This document shows, piece after piece, positions 26,411 through 34,778 of a DNA stretch of 64,000 nt. The DNA comes from Streptomyces rishiriensis (GTDB lineage: Bacteria > Actinomycetota > Actinomycetes > Streptomycetales > Streptomycetaceae), in the NCBI RefSeq assembly GCF_030815485.1, contig NZ_JAUSWV010000002.1, forward strand, positions 806,001 through 870,000, written 5' to 3'. Made by a program: the position numbers and the translations under genes. A model generated the notes under the pieces. The model saw only the letters and a program-made list of their open reading frames with translations, did no database searches and was not told the DNA's origin. The first letter of the stretch is position 1. Each line of letters begins with the position of its first letter.

Positions 26411-27211
26411 CTAGGAGACGTCCGCGGTCTGCGGCATGTCGCCCGCGGTGGTGGTGACGTCGATCACGGAGAAGCTCGCGCCCTGCGGGTCGCTGATCGC
26501 CGCGAACCGTCCGAACGGAGTGTCCATCGGGCCGAAGCGCAGGACACCGCCGAGCTTGGTGGCCCGGGCCACGGCGTCGTCGCAGTCGTCGACCGTGAAG
26601 TACACGTTGACGTACGACGGCACTTCGGGCGGGAACTCGTCCGTCATCTTCATACGGCCCAGGACCATGTCGCCGTCCACCTCGAACAGCCGGAAGTCGA
26701 CCGCGTCGTCCAGGAGCTGCTTCGCCGTGTAGGGGAACACGGCCGGCAGGAACGCGTCCGTCTTCTCCGGTTCGCGGGTGAAGACCTCGGCCCAGCAGTA
26801 CGCGCCGGGCTGCTCGGGCGGCGCCTCGAAGCCCTCGTGGACGCCCGCCTGCCAGACGCCGAACACGGCGCCGCCGGGTTCGCGGCCCAGGCACATCGTG
26901 CCGAAGTCGCCCACCCGCATCGGCTCCATCAGCACCTCGCCGCCGTTCTCACGGATCTTGCCGGCGGTCGCGGCGGCGTCCGGGGAGGCGAAGTACAGGC
27001 ACCACTGCGACTGGCCCTCCTGGCCGGGCATCGGCGGGACGACGGCGGCCACCGCCTTGCCGTCCGCGTACGCCTGGGTGTAGTTGCCGAACTCCGACGA
27101 CGCATCGCCGAAGGTCCAGCCGAGGACCTCGCCGTAGAAGGTCTTGGCGGCCTCCACATCGCTGAACATCGCGTCGGCCCAACAAGGGATTCCCTCTGGA
27201 CGTACGACCAT
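26411..27211 (-). CDS. VOC family protein with two glyoxalase-like domains
   Basis: 266 residues made of two tandem VOC domains: the first from CWADAMFSDVEAAKTFYGEVLGW to about residue 120, the second from YCWAEVFTREPEKTDAF to the end. This arrangement is found in hydroxylase-like or toxin-binding VOC proteins of Streptomyces; no metal-ligand set is clear enough to call a reaction. The ATG (27211) opens directly on the first strand. It converges with no gene and lies upstream of the RNase HI gene on the same strand. Confidence 0.85.
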   Translation of the reverse strand: MVVRPEGIPCWADAMFSDVEAAKTFYGEVLGWTFGDASSEFGNYTQAYADGKAVAAVVPPMPGQEGQSQWCLYFASPDAAATAGKIRENGGEVLMEPMRVGDFGTMCLGREPGGAVFGVWQAGVHEGFEAPPEQPGAYCWAEVFTREPEKTDAFLPAVFPYTAKQLLDDAVDFRLFEVDGDMVLGRMKMTDEFPPEVPSYVNVYFTVDDCDDAVARATKLGGVLRFGPMDTPFGRFAAISDPQGASFSVIDVTTTAGDMPQTADVS

Positions 27212-27525
27212 GACCGCAGCCTTCCGATGAGACGGGTTGTCCGGTTTCTCACGCTAGTCACCCGGCCGTCCGCTCGCGCGCCGAACACACGGGTAACCCA
27301 AAGTGATCCCCGAGCGCTCCGGCGCGTGGGAGCACGCGAAGCAAGCCGTGGCACACGCGAGGCCTCTTCCGCCCCATCAGGCAGGTTTGCACCCGCCGGA
27401 CCATGAAACCGCCCCCTTCACGCCGTACCCCCTCGTCACTCAGGGTGCTTGGCTGGTGCACGCGGATCTTCGAACCGAACCTCTCGACGGGTCCGCTCAT
27501 CTCCGTGCACCTTCCTGGAGGGAAT
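27212..27525 (+). other. Intergenic/promoter region of the encapsulin operon
   Basis: About 314 bases between the divergent VOC gene and the encapsulin gene. The encapsulin frame is open through much of it but without conserved sequence, so I treat it as leader. A GGAGGG ribosome-binding site occupies 27517-27522 before the GTG at 27526. No promoter boxes or palindromes stand out. Confidence 0.45.
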
Positions 27526-28968
27526 GTGTCCACACCGGACAGCGCCACCGGTCCAGCCCTGGACGAACCCGCCCCCGAACCCCCCGCCGACGCGCAGCTC
27601 ACCAGTCTCAGCACCCAGGCGGCCCGCCAGCTCGCCACCACCCACAAGTCCGAACCGCAGATGCAGGCCATCAGCTCGCGCTGGTTGCTGCGCATGCTGC
27701 CCTGGGTGGACGTCAAGGGCGGCACCTACCGGGTCAACCGACGGCTCCAGCTGCGCGTCGGCCGGGGTCGGGTGCAGTTCGAGCAGAACGGCGGGAACGA
27801 CGTACGGGTCATCCCGCAGACCCTCACCGAGCTGCCCGTGCTGCGCGGCTACTCCGACAACGGAACCCTCGCGGAGCTCTCCTCCCGCTTCCGGACGCGG
27901 GAGGTCCGGGCCGGTCAGGTCGTCTTCGAGGCCGGACAGCCGGTCACCGAGACCTACCTCGTGGTGCACGGCCGGTTCACCCGTTTCACCGCCGGCAAGT
28001 ACGGCGAGGAGGAGATCGTCGGGGTCGTCTCCGGCGGCGACCAGCTGGGCGACGAGGCCCTCGGGCAGGACGACCCGCTGTGGCTGAGCTCGGTGCGCGC
28101 CGAGACCTCGGGCGTGCTGCTGGCACTGCCCTGGGAAGACCTGCGGGAGTTCGTCGGGCGGGTGCCGTCCCTCGCCGCCCACTTGGAGGCCTACGCCGCC
28201 CGGCAGCGGCTTCCGATGAACCGCAAGGGCGAGGCCGAAGTGCCGGTCCAGGCCGGCCACACCGGGGAGCCGACGCTGTCGGCGGGCTTCGTCGACTACG
28301 AACTCTCGCCCCGTGAGTACGAGTTGTCGCTGACCCAGACCGTGCTGAAGGTCCACACCCGGGTCGCCGACCTCTACAACAACCCGATGGACCAGACGCA
28401 CCAGCAACTGCGTCTGACCGTCGAGGAGATCCGCGAACGGCAGGAGTGGGAGCTGGTGAACAACCGGGAGTTCGGGCTGCTGCACAACGCCGACCACTCC
28501 CAGCGGGTCAGCACGTTCACCGGACCGCCGACCCCGGACGACATGGACGAGCTGCTGTCGATGCGGCGCGGGACCAAGCTGTTCCTCGCCCATCCCAAGG
28601 CGATGGCGGCCTTCTTCCGGCAGTGCAACCGACGCGGTCTGACGCCGGGCACGGCCACCGTCGAGGGGCACGAGATCCCGGCCTGGCGCGGGGTGCCGAT
28701 CTTCCCCTGCAACAAGATCCCGATCAGCCCGCAGCACACCAGCAGCATCATCGCGCTGCGCACCGGCGAGGCCGACCAGGGGGTCGTCGGCCTGTACCAG
28801 ACGGGCATCCCGGAGGAGTTCCAACCCGGCCTGAACGTGCGGTTCATGGGGATCGACGCCAACTCCATCATCCGCTACCTGGTGACCGCCTACTACTCGA
28901 TGGCCGTCCTGGTGCCGGACGCCGCCGGGGTCCTGGAGAACGTCCAGGTCGGCCGGACGGCCGAGTGA
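27526..28968 (+). CDS. Family 2B encapsulin shell protein with internal cyclic-nucleotide-binding-like domain
   Basis: 480 residues. It matches the HK97-fold family 2B encapsulins that form nanocompartments around terpene cyclases: a disordered acidic/Pro-rich N-terminus (1-35), an N-arm with [25 protein letters not shown] (50-74), a cNMP-binding-like insert at about 105-215, then the capsid core ([22 protein letters not shown] and the C-terminal [25 protein letters not shown]). In the insert, the phosphate-binding cassette reads [15 protein letters not shown], without the arginine of true cAMP binders. It heads an operon with the cyclase and methyltransferase, only 16 bases before the next gene. 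The shell is cytosolic. Confidence 0.93.
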   Translation: MSTPDSATGPALDEPAPEPPADAQLTSLSTQAARQLATTHKSEPQMQAISSRWLLRMLPWVDVKGGTYRVNRRLQLRVGRGRVQFEQNGGNDVRVIPQTLTELPVLRGYSDNGTLAELSSRFRTREVRAGQVVFEAGQPVTETYLVVHGRFTRFTAGKYGEEEIVGVVSGGDQLGDEALGQDDPLWLSSVRAETSGVLLALPWEDLREFVGRVPSLAAHLEAYAARQRLPMNRKGEAEVPVQAGHTGEPTLSAGFVDYELSPREYELSLTQTVLKVHTRVADLYNNPMDQTHQQLRLTVEEIRERQEWELVNNREFGLLHNADHSQRVSTFTGPPTPDDMDELLSMRRGTKLFLAHPKAMAAFFRQCNRRGLTPGTATVEGHEIPAWRGVPIFPCNKIPISPQHTSSIIALRTGEADQGVVGLYQTGIPEEFQPGLNVRFMGIDANSIIRYLVTAYYSMAVLVPDAAGVLENVQVGRTAE

Positions 28969-28984
28969 CGACGGGGAGTTCGCG

Positions 28985-30037
28985 ATGAGCACGCCTGTGA
29001 GCACCGGGCGGACGCTGCCCGGGCCGCCGAATCTCGCCGCCACCCTGCGGGCCCGGCGCGGCGGGGCGATCCCGGGGCTGCGCTACCGGAAGGTCGCCCC
29101 CGCCGACCCCGAGAAGGCCGCGGAGGTGGACCGCAGGCTGGAGGAGTGGGCCCGCGGGCTGGACCTCTTCCCGGCGGCCTGGAACGGCGACTTCGCCGGG
29201 TTCCAGTTCGGCCGTGCCGTGGTCCTCCAGCACCCGGGCGCGGCGGACCCGGAGCGTCTCACCGCGGCCGGCAAGCTGCTGCTGGCGGAGAACGTCGTCG
29301 ACAGCTGTTACTGCGAGGAGGACGAGGGCAGGGGCGCGTCGCGCAGCGGTCTCGCCGGGCGGCTGATCCTCGCGCAGTCGGCGCTCGACCCCTTCCACGG
29401 CCCGCCGCACCACCAGGAGGAGTGGGCGCGGGGAATGCAGGCCGACGGTCCGCTGCGCTCGTACCACTGGGCGCTCAAGGACTACGCGGCGCTGGCCACC
29501 CCCAGCCAGACCAACCGGTTCGTGCACGACATCGCGCGCCTCCACCTGGGCTATCTCGCCGAGGCGGCCTGGGGTGAGACGCGGTATGTGCCACGGATCT
29601 GGGAGTACCTGGTGATGCGGCAGTTCAACAACTTCCGGCCGTGTCTGTCGATCGTCGACGCGGTGGACGGCTACGAACTGCCCGAACAGCTCTACGCCCG
29701 CCCGGAGATCCAGCGGGTCACCGCGCTGGCCTGCAACGCCACCACGATCGTCAACGACCTCTACTCCTTCACCAAGGAGCTGGCGTCCGATCCCACCCAT
29801 CTGAACCTGCCGCAGGTCGTGGCCGCCAACGACCGGCGCGGACTCAAGGCCGCCTATCTGAAGTCGGTCGAGATCCACAACCAGGTCATGGAGGCGTTCG
29901 AGGAGGAGTCCGCCCTGCTCGCCGCCACCTCGCCGCTCCTCGAGCGCTACCTGAGGGGTCTGTCGGACTGGGTGGCCGGCAACCACGAGTGGCACGCGAC
30001 CAACACCCACCGCTACCACCTGCCCGACTACTGGTGA
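28985..30037 (+). CDS. 2-methylisoborneol synthase-type terpene cyclase (encapsulin cargo)
   Basis: 350-residue class I terpene cyclase. Sequence and neighbours match the enzymes that cyclise 2-methyl-geranyl diphosphate to the earthy odorant 2-methylisoborneol. The metal-binding NSE triad is complete (Asn257, Ser261, Glu265 in NDLYSFTKE). The aspartate-rich motif reads DSCYCEE (106-112), whereas I recall DDCYCED in characterised enzymes, so the second Asp is Ser. A 45-residue flexible N-terminus rich in Pro, Gly and Arg precedes the fold and is the likely cargo-loading tail, shorter than in the S. coelicolor protein. Gap to the shell gene: 16 bases. Confidence 0.9.
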   Translation: MSTPVSTGRTLPGPPNLAATLRARRGGAIPGLRYRKVAPADPEKAAEVDRRLEEWARGLDLFPAAWNGDFAGFQFGRAVVLQHPGAADPERLTAAGKLLLAENVVDSCYCEEDEGRGASRSGLAGRLILAQSALDPFHGPPHHQEEWARGMQADGPLRSYHWALKDYAALATPSQTNRFVHDIARLHLGYLAEAAWGETRYVPRIWEYLVMRQFNNFRPCLSIVDAVDGYELPEQLYARPEIQRVTALACNATTIVNDLYSFTKELASDPTHLNLPQVVAANDRRGLKAAYLKSVEIHNQVMEAFEEESALLAATSPLLERYLRGLSDWVAGNHEWHATNTHRYHLPDYW

Positions 30038-30087
30038 CCGCCCGCTTCCTGACACACCGCCCTGCACAGCACCATGAGGAGCCACCG

Positions 30088-30966
30088 TTGACCACAGCCC
30101 ACGACGCCGGCACCAAGTCCGTCCCCGTGCCGACCCAGTCCACGTACCAGAACCGCGTCGCGGACTACTGGAACGCGGAAGAGAACCCGGTCAACCTCGA
30201 ACTCGGCAGGATCGACGACCTCTACCACCACCACTACGGTGTCGGCGAGGCCGACTGGACCGTGCTCGACGAGCCCGACGCCGAGCTGCGCCGGGAGCGG
30301 GTCACCGCCGAGCTGCACCGGCTGGAGCACGCCCAGGCCGAACTGCTCGCCGCCCACCTCGGCCGGCTCACTCCCGCCGACCGCGTCTTCGACGCCGGCT
30401 GCGGACGCGGTGGCGGCAGCGTCACGGCCCATCTGCGCTACGGCTGCCACGCGGACGGCGTCACCCTCTCCGGCAAACAGGCCGAGTTCGCGAACGAGCA
30501 GGCCCGCAAGCGGGGCATCGACGACCAGGTGCGCTACCACCACCGCAACATGCTCGACACCGGCCTGGAGACCGGCGCCTACGCGGCGTCGTGGAACAAC
30601 GAGTCGACGATGTACGTCGAGCTGGACCTGCTGTTCGCCGAGCACGCCCGGCTGCTGCGCCGCGGCGGACGCTATGTCGTCATCACGGGCTGCTACAACG
30701 ACGCCTACGGCCGGGCCTCGCGCGAGGTGTCGCTCATCAACGCCCACTACATCTGCGACATCCACCCGCGCTCGGCGTACTTCCGGGCGCTGGCCCGCAA
30801 CCGGCTGGTGCCGGTCCATGTGGAGGACCTCACCGCGGCGGCCGTCCCCTACTGGGAGCTGCGCAGCCAGGCCGACCACCTGGTGACCGGCATCGAGGAG
30901 ACGTTCCTGACCGCCTACCGCAACGGCAGCTTCCAGTACCTGCTGATCGCGGCCGACCGGATCTGA
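30088..30966 (+). CDS. Geranyl diphosphate 2-C-methyltransferase
   Basis: 292-residue SAM-dependent methyltransferase, making 2-methyl-geranyl diphosphate, the substrate of the preceding cyclase. SAM motif I is FDAGCGRGGG (101-110); the active-site region includes SWNNESTMYV and the conserved end SFQYLLIAADR. The N-terminal ADYWNAEENPVNLELGRIDDLYHHHYG is diagnostic. The start is most likely TTG at 30088 because GAGGAG lies 6 bases upstream and the protein then aligns with known enzymes from the first residues. It is the third gene of the encapsulin operon, 50 bases after the cyclase. Confidence 0.94.
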   Translation: MTTAHDAGTKSVPVPTQSTYQNRVADYWNAEENPVNLELGRIDDLYHHHYGVGEADWTVLDEPDAELRRERVTAELHRLEHAQAELLAAHLGRLTPADRVFDAGCGRGGGSVTAHLRYGCHADGVTLSGKQAEFANEQARKRGIDDQVRYHHRNMLDTGLETGAYAASWNNESTMYVELDLLFAEHARLLRRGGRYVVITGCYNDAYGRASREVSLINAHYICDIHPRSAYFRALARNRLVPVHVEDLTAAAVPYWELRSQADHLVTGIEETFLTAYRNGSFQYLLIAADRI

Positions 30967-31025
30967 ATTCCGTTGGACAGCGGCGAGGTCCGTCCCGTGC
31001 AATGAGCCGCATGGGCGCGGTGAGG

Positions 31026-31901
31026 ATGCATACGGACGAGGTCGACCTCGACGCCCCGCTGGTGAGCCGGCTCGTCGCCGCCCAGTTCCCGCGGTGGGCC
31101 GGACTGCCCGTGCGGCGCCTGGAGTCCTCCGGGACGGAGAACGCGATGTTCCGGCTGGGCGCCGACAAGGTGGTGCGGCTGCCCCGGCATCCCGGCGCGG
31201 TCGGGAGCGTGGCGCACGAGCAGCGCTGGCTGGCCCGGCTGGGGCCGGGGCTGCCCGTCGCCGCGCCCGTACCGCTCGCGCTGGGCGGGCCGGGTGAGGG
31301 GTTCGCCTGGCCCTGGTCGGTCTACCGCTGGCTGGACGGCTCCAACCCGGTCGCCGGCGCCGTCGAGAAGCCCCACGGGCTGGCGGCGGACCTGGCGGAG
31401 TTCGTCATCGCCCTGCGCGCTCTCGGGACGCGGGGCGGGCCGCCGAACGACCGGGGCGTGCCGCTCACCGAACGGGACGCCCCCACCCGCGACGCCCTCT
31501 CCCGGCTCGCGGGGCGGATCGACACCGGCGCGGTCACCGCCCTGTGGGAGGAGGCACTGCGGGCACCCGGGCGCGCACAGCCGCCCGTCTGGGCCCACGG
31601 CGATCTGTCGCCCGGGAACGTACTGGTGCGCGACGGGCGGCTGACGGCGGTGATCGACTTCGGCGGTGTCGGGGTGGGCGACCCGGCCGTCGACCTGATC
31701 GTCGCCTGGAACCTGCTGCCCGCCTCGGCCCGCGGAACCTTCCGCGAGGCGGTGGGCGCGGACGACGCGGAGTGGGCGCGCGGGCGGGGCTGGGCCCTGT
31801 CGATCTCGCTGATCCAGCTGCCGTACTACTGGCAGACCAATCCGCCGCTGGCGGAGAACTCCCGGCACGTGATCGGCGAGATCCTGGCGGAGGCCCGTTA
31901 G
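31026..31901 (+). CDS. Aminoglycoside phosphotransferase (APH) family protein
   Basis: 291-residue small-molecule kinase of the APH/choline-kinase fold: ESSGTENAMFRLGADKVVRLPRHP at the N-lobe, VWAHGDLSPGNVLV as the catalytic Brenner loop (Asp and Asn present) and VIDFGGVGVGDPAVDL as the metal-binding DFG-equivalent. Catalytic residues are intact. The substrate need not be an aminoglycoside; many actinobacterial members are orphan. ATG 31026 gives the usual N-terminus (HTDEVDLD); in-frame ATGs at 31002 and 31011 are possible. It starts 60 bases after the methyltransferase gene and may be a read-through passenger of that operon. Confidence 0.87.
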   Translation: MHTDEVDLDAPLVSRLVAAQFPRWAGLPVRRLESSGTENAMFRLGADKVVRLPRHPGAVGSVAHEQRWLARLGPGLPVAAPVPLALGGPGEGFAWPWSVYRWLDGSNPVAGAVEKPHGLAADLAEFVIALRALGTRGGPPNDRGVPLTERDAPTRDALSRLAGRIDTGAVTALWEEALRAPGRAQPPVWAHGDLSPGNVLVRDGRLTAVIDFGGVGVGDPAVDLIVAWNLLPASARGTFREAVGADDAEWARGRGWALSISLIQLPYYWQTNPPLAENSRHVIGEILAEAR

Positions 31902-31922
31902 CGCGCCCTCGTCACCGGTCGC

Positions 31923-32405
31923 CTACGCGCCGTCGTGGGCCTTCTTCAGGGCGGCGACGTCGAGCTTGCTCATGGCGTACATGGCCTTGGTGGTGCGGTT
32001 GGCCTTCTCGGGGTCGGGGTCGCTGATCATCTCGATCAGTCCGTCGGGGATGACCTGCCAGGACAGGCCGTACTTGTCCTTGAGCCAGCCGCAGGGGCCG
32101 GGCTCGCCGCCGTTCTCGGTGAGCCGGGTCCAGTAGTGGTCGACCTCCTCCTGGTCCGCGCAGTAGATCTGGAAGGAGACCGCCTCGCTGAACGTGAACT
32201 GCGGACCGCCGTTGATGCCGACGAACTTCTGCCCGTTGGCCGTGAACTCCACGGCCAGCACGGAGCCGGCCGGGCCCGGACCCGCCTCGTTGTAGCGGCC
32301 GATGTTCCCGATGCTGGAGTTCTTGAAGATCGAGACGTAGTGGTGGGCGGCTTCCTCGGCCTGGCCGTCGAACCAGAGACACGTGGTGAATCCGTCGGTG
32401 GTCAT
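31923..32405 (-). CDS. PhnB-like VOC family protein
   Basis: 160-residue protein of the PhnB/3-demethylubiquinone-like VOC group: FTTCLWFDGQAEEAAHHYVSIF at the start, FTANGQKFVGINGGPQFTFSEAVSF in the middle and CGWLKDKYGLSWQVIP near the end. These are VOC-fold proteins often mis-named methyltransferases; the function is unknown. ATG 32405 is fixed by AGGAGG 6 bases upstream. It converges with the phosphotransferase gene (21 bases between stops). Confidence 0.88.
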   Translation of the reverse strand: MTTDGFTTCLWFDGQAEEAAHHYVSIFKNSSIGNIGRYNEAGPGPAGSVLAVEFTANGQKFVGINGGPQFTFSEAVSFQIYCADQEEVDHYWTRLTENGGEPGPCGWLKDKYGLSWQVIPDGLIEMISDPDPEKANRTTKAMYAMSKLDVAALKKAHDGA

Positions 32406-32770
32406 GCATACCTCCTGGGCGTGGAACGCGGTCATGGTGTCGACTCCTCGCCGCCCCGAAACTCATCGCTCGGACCGTGTGGGGCGATCCGGACGGCCGG
32501 TGCCGGCCACGGAACCGGCATCCGCTGCGGGCGGTCGTCCGGCAGCGGATGCGGCAGCGGCAGCGGGCCGTTCCGTCGCGACACCGCGCGGAGCGATCTC
32601 GACGACCCGCACGCGCCCCGGGAGCCGTCGACCGTGCCGACGGCGCTCGCCCGCTCACGCGCCGAGTCCGCAGTCCCCAGCGAAGGTGCCCGACCCGCCG
32701 GTGGGCGATGTACGGGCGTCCTTCCGGCAGTTGGGCGACAAGGGTGGGTCCGCGACGGAGCGAGGAGTGC
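32406..32770 (+). other. Non-coding region upstream of the PopR boxes
   Basis: About 365 bases between the divergent VOC gene and the clpP control region. Open frames cross it on both strands but have no recognisable domains, conserved starts or ribosome-binding sites. Nothing beyond promoter space is supported. Confidence 0.4.
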
Positions 32771-32800
32771 TCTGCCCGTGGCGAATCTGCCAGGGGCAGA
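32771..32800 (+). promoter_or_regulatory. Tandem PopR operator boxes of the clpP3-clpP4 operon
   Basis: Two 15-base sites lie head to tail: 32771-32785 (TCTGCC-CGT-GGCGAA, imperfect right half) and 32786-32800 (TCTGCC-AGG-GGCAGA, perfect). The second matches the TCTGCC-N3-GGCAGA palindrome described for PopR binding upstream of clpP3-clpP4 in Streptomyces lividans (from memory). They lie 72 bases before the clpP3 ATG, and popR follows the operon on the opposite strand. Confidence 0.88.
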
Positions 32801-32871
32801 GAAACCGCGTACGGGCATGGTCCGAGGTCAAGAGTGGGTCGACGGCAGTCACACCACGACGAGGAGAACCG

Positions 32872-33510
32872 ATGACTCCACTGACCATGCTCGCTCCCCG
32901 CGCCGAGGAGGGCGACACCGCGCCCTCCCGCTTCGACGACCTGCTCGCCGCGCAACTGCTCGGCCAGCGCGTCGTACTGCTCGGTACCCAGGTCGACGAG
33001 GTCTCCGCGAACCGGATCTGCGCGCAGCTGCTGATCCTGTCGGCGGAGGACCCGCGCACCGACATCGGCCTCTACATCAACAGCCCGGGCGGGTCGGTGC
33101 ACGCGGGCCTCGCCATCTACGACACGATGCAGCTGATCCCCAACGACGTCTCGACGCTCGCCATGGGCTTCGCGGCCAGCATGGGCCAGTTCCTGCTCAG
33201 CGTCGGCGCGCCCGGCAAGCGGTACGCGCTGCCGAACGCGCGGGTCATGATGCACCAGCCGTCGGCCGGGATCGGCGGCACCACGGCGGACATCGAGATC
33301 CAGGCGGAGAACCTGGAGCACACCAAGCGGACCATCGAGCGGATCACCGCCGAACACACCGGCCAGTCCCCGGAGGCCATCTCGCGCGACGGGGACCGCG
33401 ACCGCTGGTTCACGGCCGAGGAGGCCAGGGAGTACGGCATCGTGGACCGGGTCGTGGAGTCCCTCGCGGACGTCCGCCCGGCCGCGCAGAAGCGACGGGT
33501 GGGGTTGTGA
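32872..33510 (+). CDS. clpP3: ATP-dependent Clp protease proteolytic subunit ClpP3
   Basis: 212-residue ClpP with the complete serine-protease triad: Ser103 in GFAASMGQF, His128 in MMHQPSAG and Asp175 or Asp177 in the DGDRDRW segment. Oligomer and substrate-channel features ([19 protein letters not shown]) are normal. It would form the tetradecameric chamber with ClpP4 and work with Clp ATPases. The ATG at 32872 is preceded by GAGGAG. In S. lividans this second operon is silent unless ClpP1/P2 fail, because PopR is degraded by ClpP1/P2; the PopR boxes upstream suggest the same here. Confidence 0.94.
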   Translation: MTPLTMLAPRAEEGDTAPSRFDDLLAAQLLGQRVVLLGTQVDEVSANRICAQLLILSAEDPRTDIGLYINSPGGSVHAGLAIYDTMQLIPNDVSTLAMGFAASMGQFLLSVGAPGKRYALPNARVMMHQPSAGIGGTTADIEIQAENLEHTKRTIERITAEHTGQSPEAISRDGDRDRWFTAEEAREYGIVDRVVESLADVRPAAQKRRVGL

Positions 33511-33511
33511 C

Positions 33512-34114
33512 ATGGGGACCTACACGATTCCGAACGTGGTCGAGCGGACCCCGCAGGGCGAGCGGTCCTACGACGTGTTCAGCCGGCTGCTGTCGGAGCG
33601 GATCATCTTCATCGGCACCGAGATCGACGACGGCGTCGCCAACGTCGTCATCGCGCAGCTCCTCCATCTGGAGTCGGCGTCACCGGACAGCGAGATCTCG
33701 ATCTACCTCAACTCCCCCGGTGGCTCGTTCACCTCGCTGATGGCGATCTACGACACGATGACGTTCGTCCAGGCGCCGATCGCGACACTGTGCGTCGGAC
33801 AGGCGGCGTCGACGGCGGCCGTGCTGCTGGCGGGCGGGGACCCCGGCCGGCGGCTCGTCCTGGAGCACGCGCGCGTGCTGCTCGGCCAGCCGGCCAGCGG
33901 CGGCCGCCAGGGCACCGTCTCGGACCTCACGCTCCAGGCCAAGGAGATGGTCCGCATCCGCGCCCAGGTGGAGGAGGTGCTGGCCCGCCACACCCGCCAC
34001 GACATCGCGACCCTGCGCACGGACATGGACCGCGACAAGGTGTTCACCGCGCAGGAGGCGGTGGCGTACGGCCTGGCCGACGAGGTGCTGAGCCGGCGTC
34101 CCGCGCTGGTGTGA
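33512..34114 (+). CDS. clpP4: ClpP-family subunit ClpP4, catalytic histidine replaced
   Basis: 200-residue ClpP homologue starting one base after the clpP3 stop. Ser100 (GQAASTAAV) and Asp173 (MDRDKVF region) are retained, but the position of the catalytic histidine is Gly125: the segment reads [11 protein letters not shown] where ClpP3 has [11 protein letters not shown]. Without this His the subunit should not cleave peptides by itself. By analogy with mixed ClpP rings it may be a structural or regulatory subunit paired with ClpP3. Fold and handle-region residues otherwise look intact, so decay is unlikely. Confidence 0.92.
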   Translation: MGTYTIPNVVERTPQGERSYDVFSRLLSERIIFIGTEIDDGVANVVIAQLLHLESASPDSEISIYLNSPGGSFTSLMAIYDTMTFVQAPIATLCVGQAASTAAVLLAGGDPGRRLVLEHARVLLGQPASGGRQGTVSDLTLQAKEMVRIRAQVEEVLARHTRHDIATLRTDMDRDKVFTAQEAVAYGLADEVLSRRPALV

Positions 34115-34135
34115 GACGCCGGCCCGCGCGGCTCG

Positions 34136-34561
34136 TCAGGCGGCCAGGCAGAGGCCGTCGTACGACGACGACGTGGCCGTACGGCTCCGTGCCGAGGACC
34201 GGCTGCTGAGCCGGACCAGCTCTCCCTGCGCCCGCGCCAGCAGGTCGCCCAGGCTCAGACCGAGGGCGTGGGCGGCGGCCGCGAGGACCTCCGAGGAGGC
34301 TTCCTTGCGGCCGCGCTCCACCTCCGAGAGATACGGCATGGAGATACGCGCCGAGTCGGCGACGTCCTTGAGCGTGCGTTCCTGGACCTGGCGCTCTCGG
34401 CGCAGGACATCCCCGACCAGGTCCCGCCACAGGGGCTCGCGGGGGGCAGGCCGGGGAACCTGTGCGGGAGCGGTGGGAGAGACGGTGGCAGCGATGCCCG
34501 GGCGCTCGGCAGGCGGGCGCAGCGGGATCACGCGGGCTCGGTTCGGCGCTTGGTTGCTCAC
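34136..34561 (-). CDS. popR: PopR, XRE-family activator of clpP3-clpP4
   Basis: 141-residue regulator with a Cro/CI-type helix-turn-helix at about residues 50-108 (VLRRERQVQERTLKDVADSARISMPYLSEVERGRKEASSEVL broken by turns). The protein ends in CLAA, an ssrA-like C-terminus; in S. lividans the two terminal alanines of PopR make it a ClpP1/P2 substrate. It lies 21 bases beyond clpP4 on the opposite strand, and PopR-type boxes precede clpP3. The start is taken as GTG at 34561; GTG 34531 is possible. Annotation rests on context, fold and C-terminus together. Confidence 0.88.
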   Translation of the reverse strand: MSNQAPNRARVIPLRPPAERPGIAATVSPTAPAQVPRPAPREPLWRDLVGDVLRRERQVQERTLKDVADSARISMPYLSEVERGRKEASSEVLAAAAHALGLSLGDLLARAQGELVRLSSRSSARSRTATSSSYDGLCLAA

Positions 34562-34778
34562 CTCCCCAGCCTAGGAAAACGGGCCGCCCGCGGAAGGGCG
34601 GGGCGTTGCGCCCTCGGTGGAATCACGTGACGGAAAAGCGTTGCGATCGTGCGCGTCCGTATGCATGGGTTCCGCCGTACGGGGTAGTCGCCCCGGGAGC
34701 GGGTCTGCGCACCGGTGCTCGCTCACGGAGCGAGCACAGCAGACGTCGAACCGTGACCTTCCTGGGAGGGGCGAGGCA

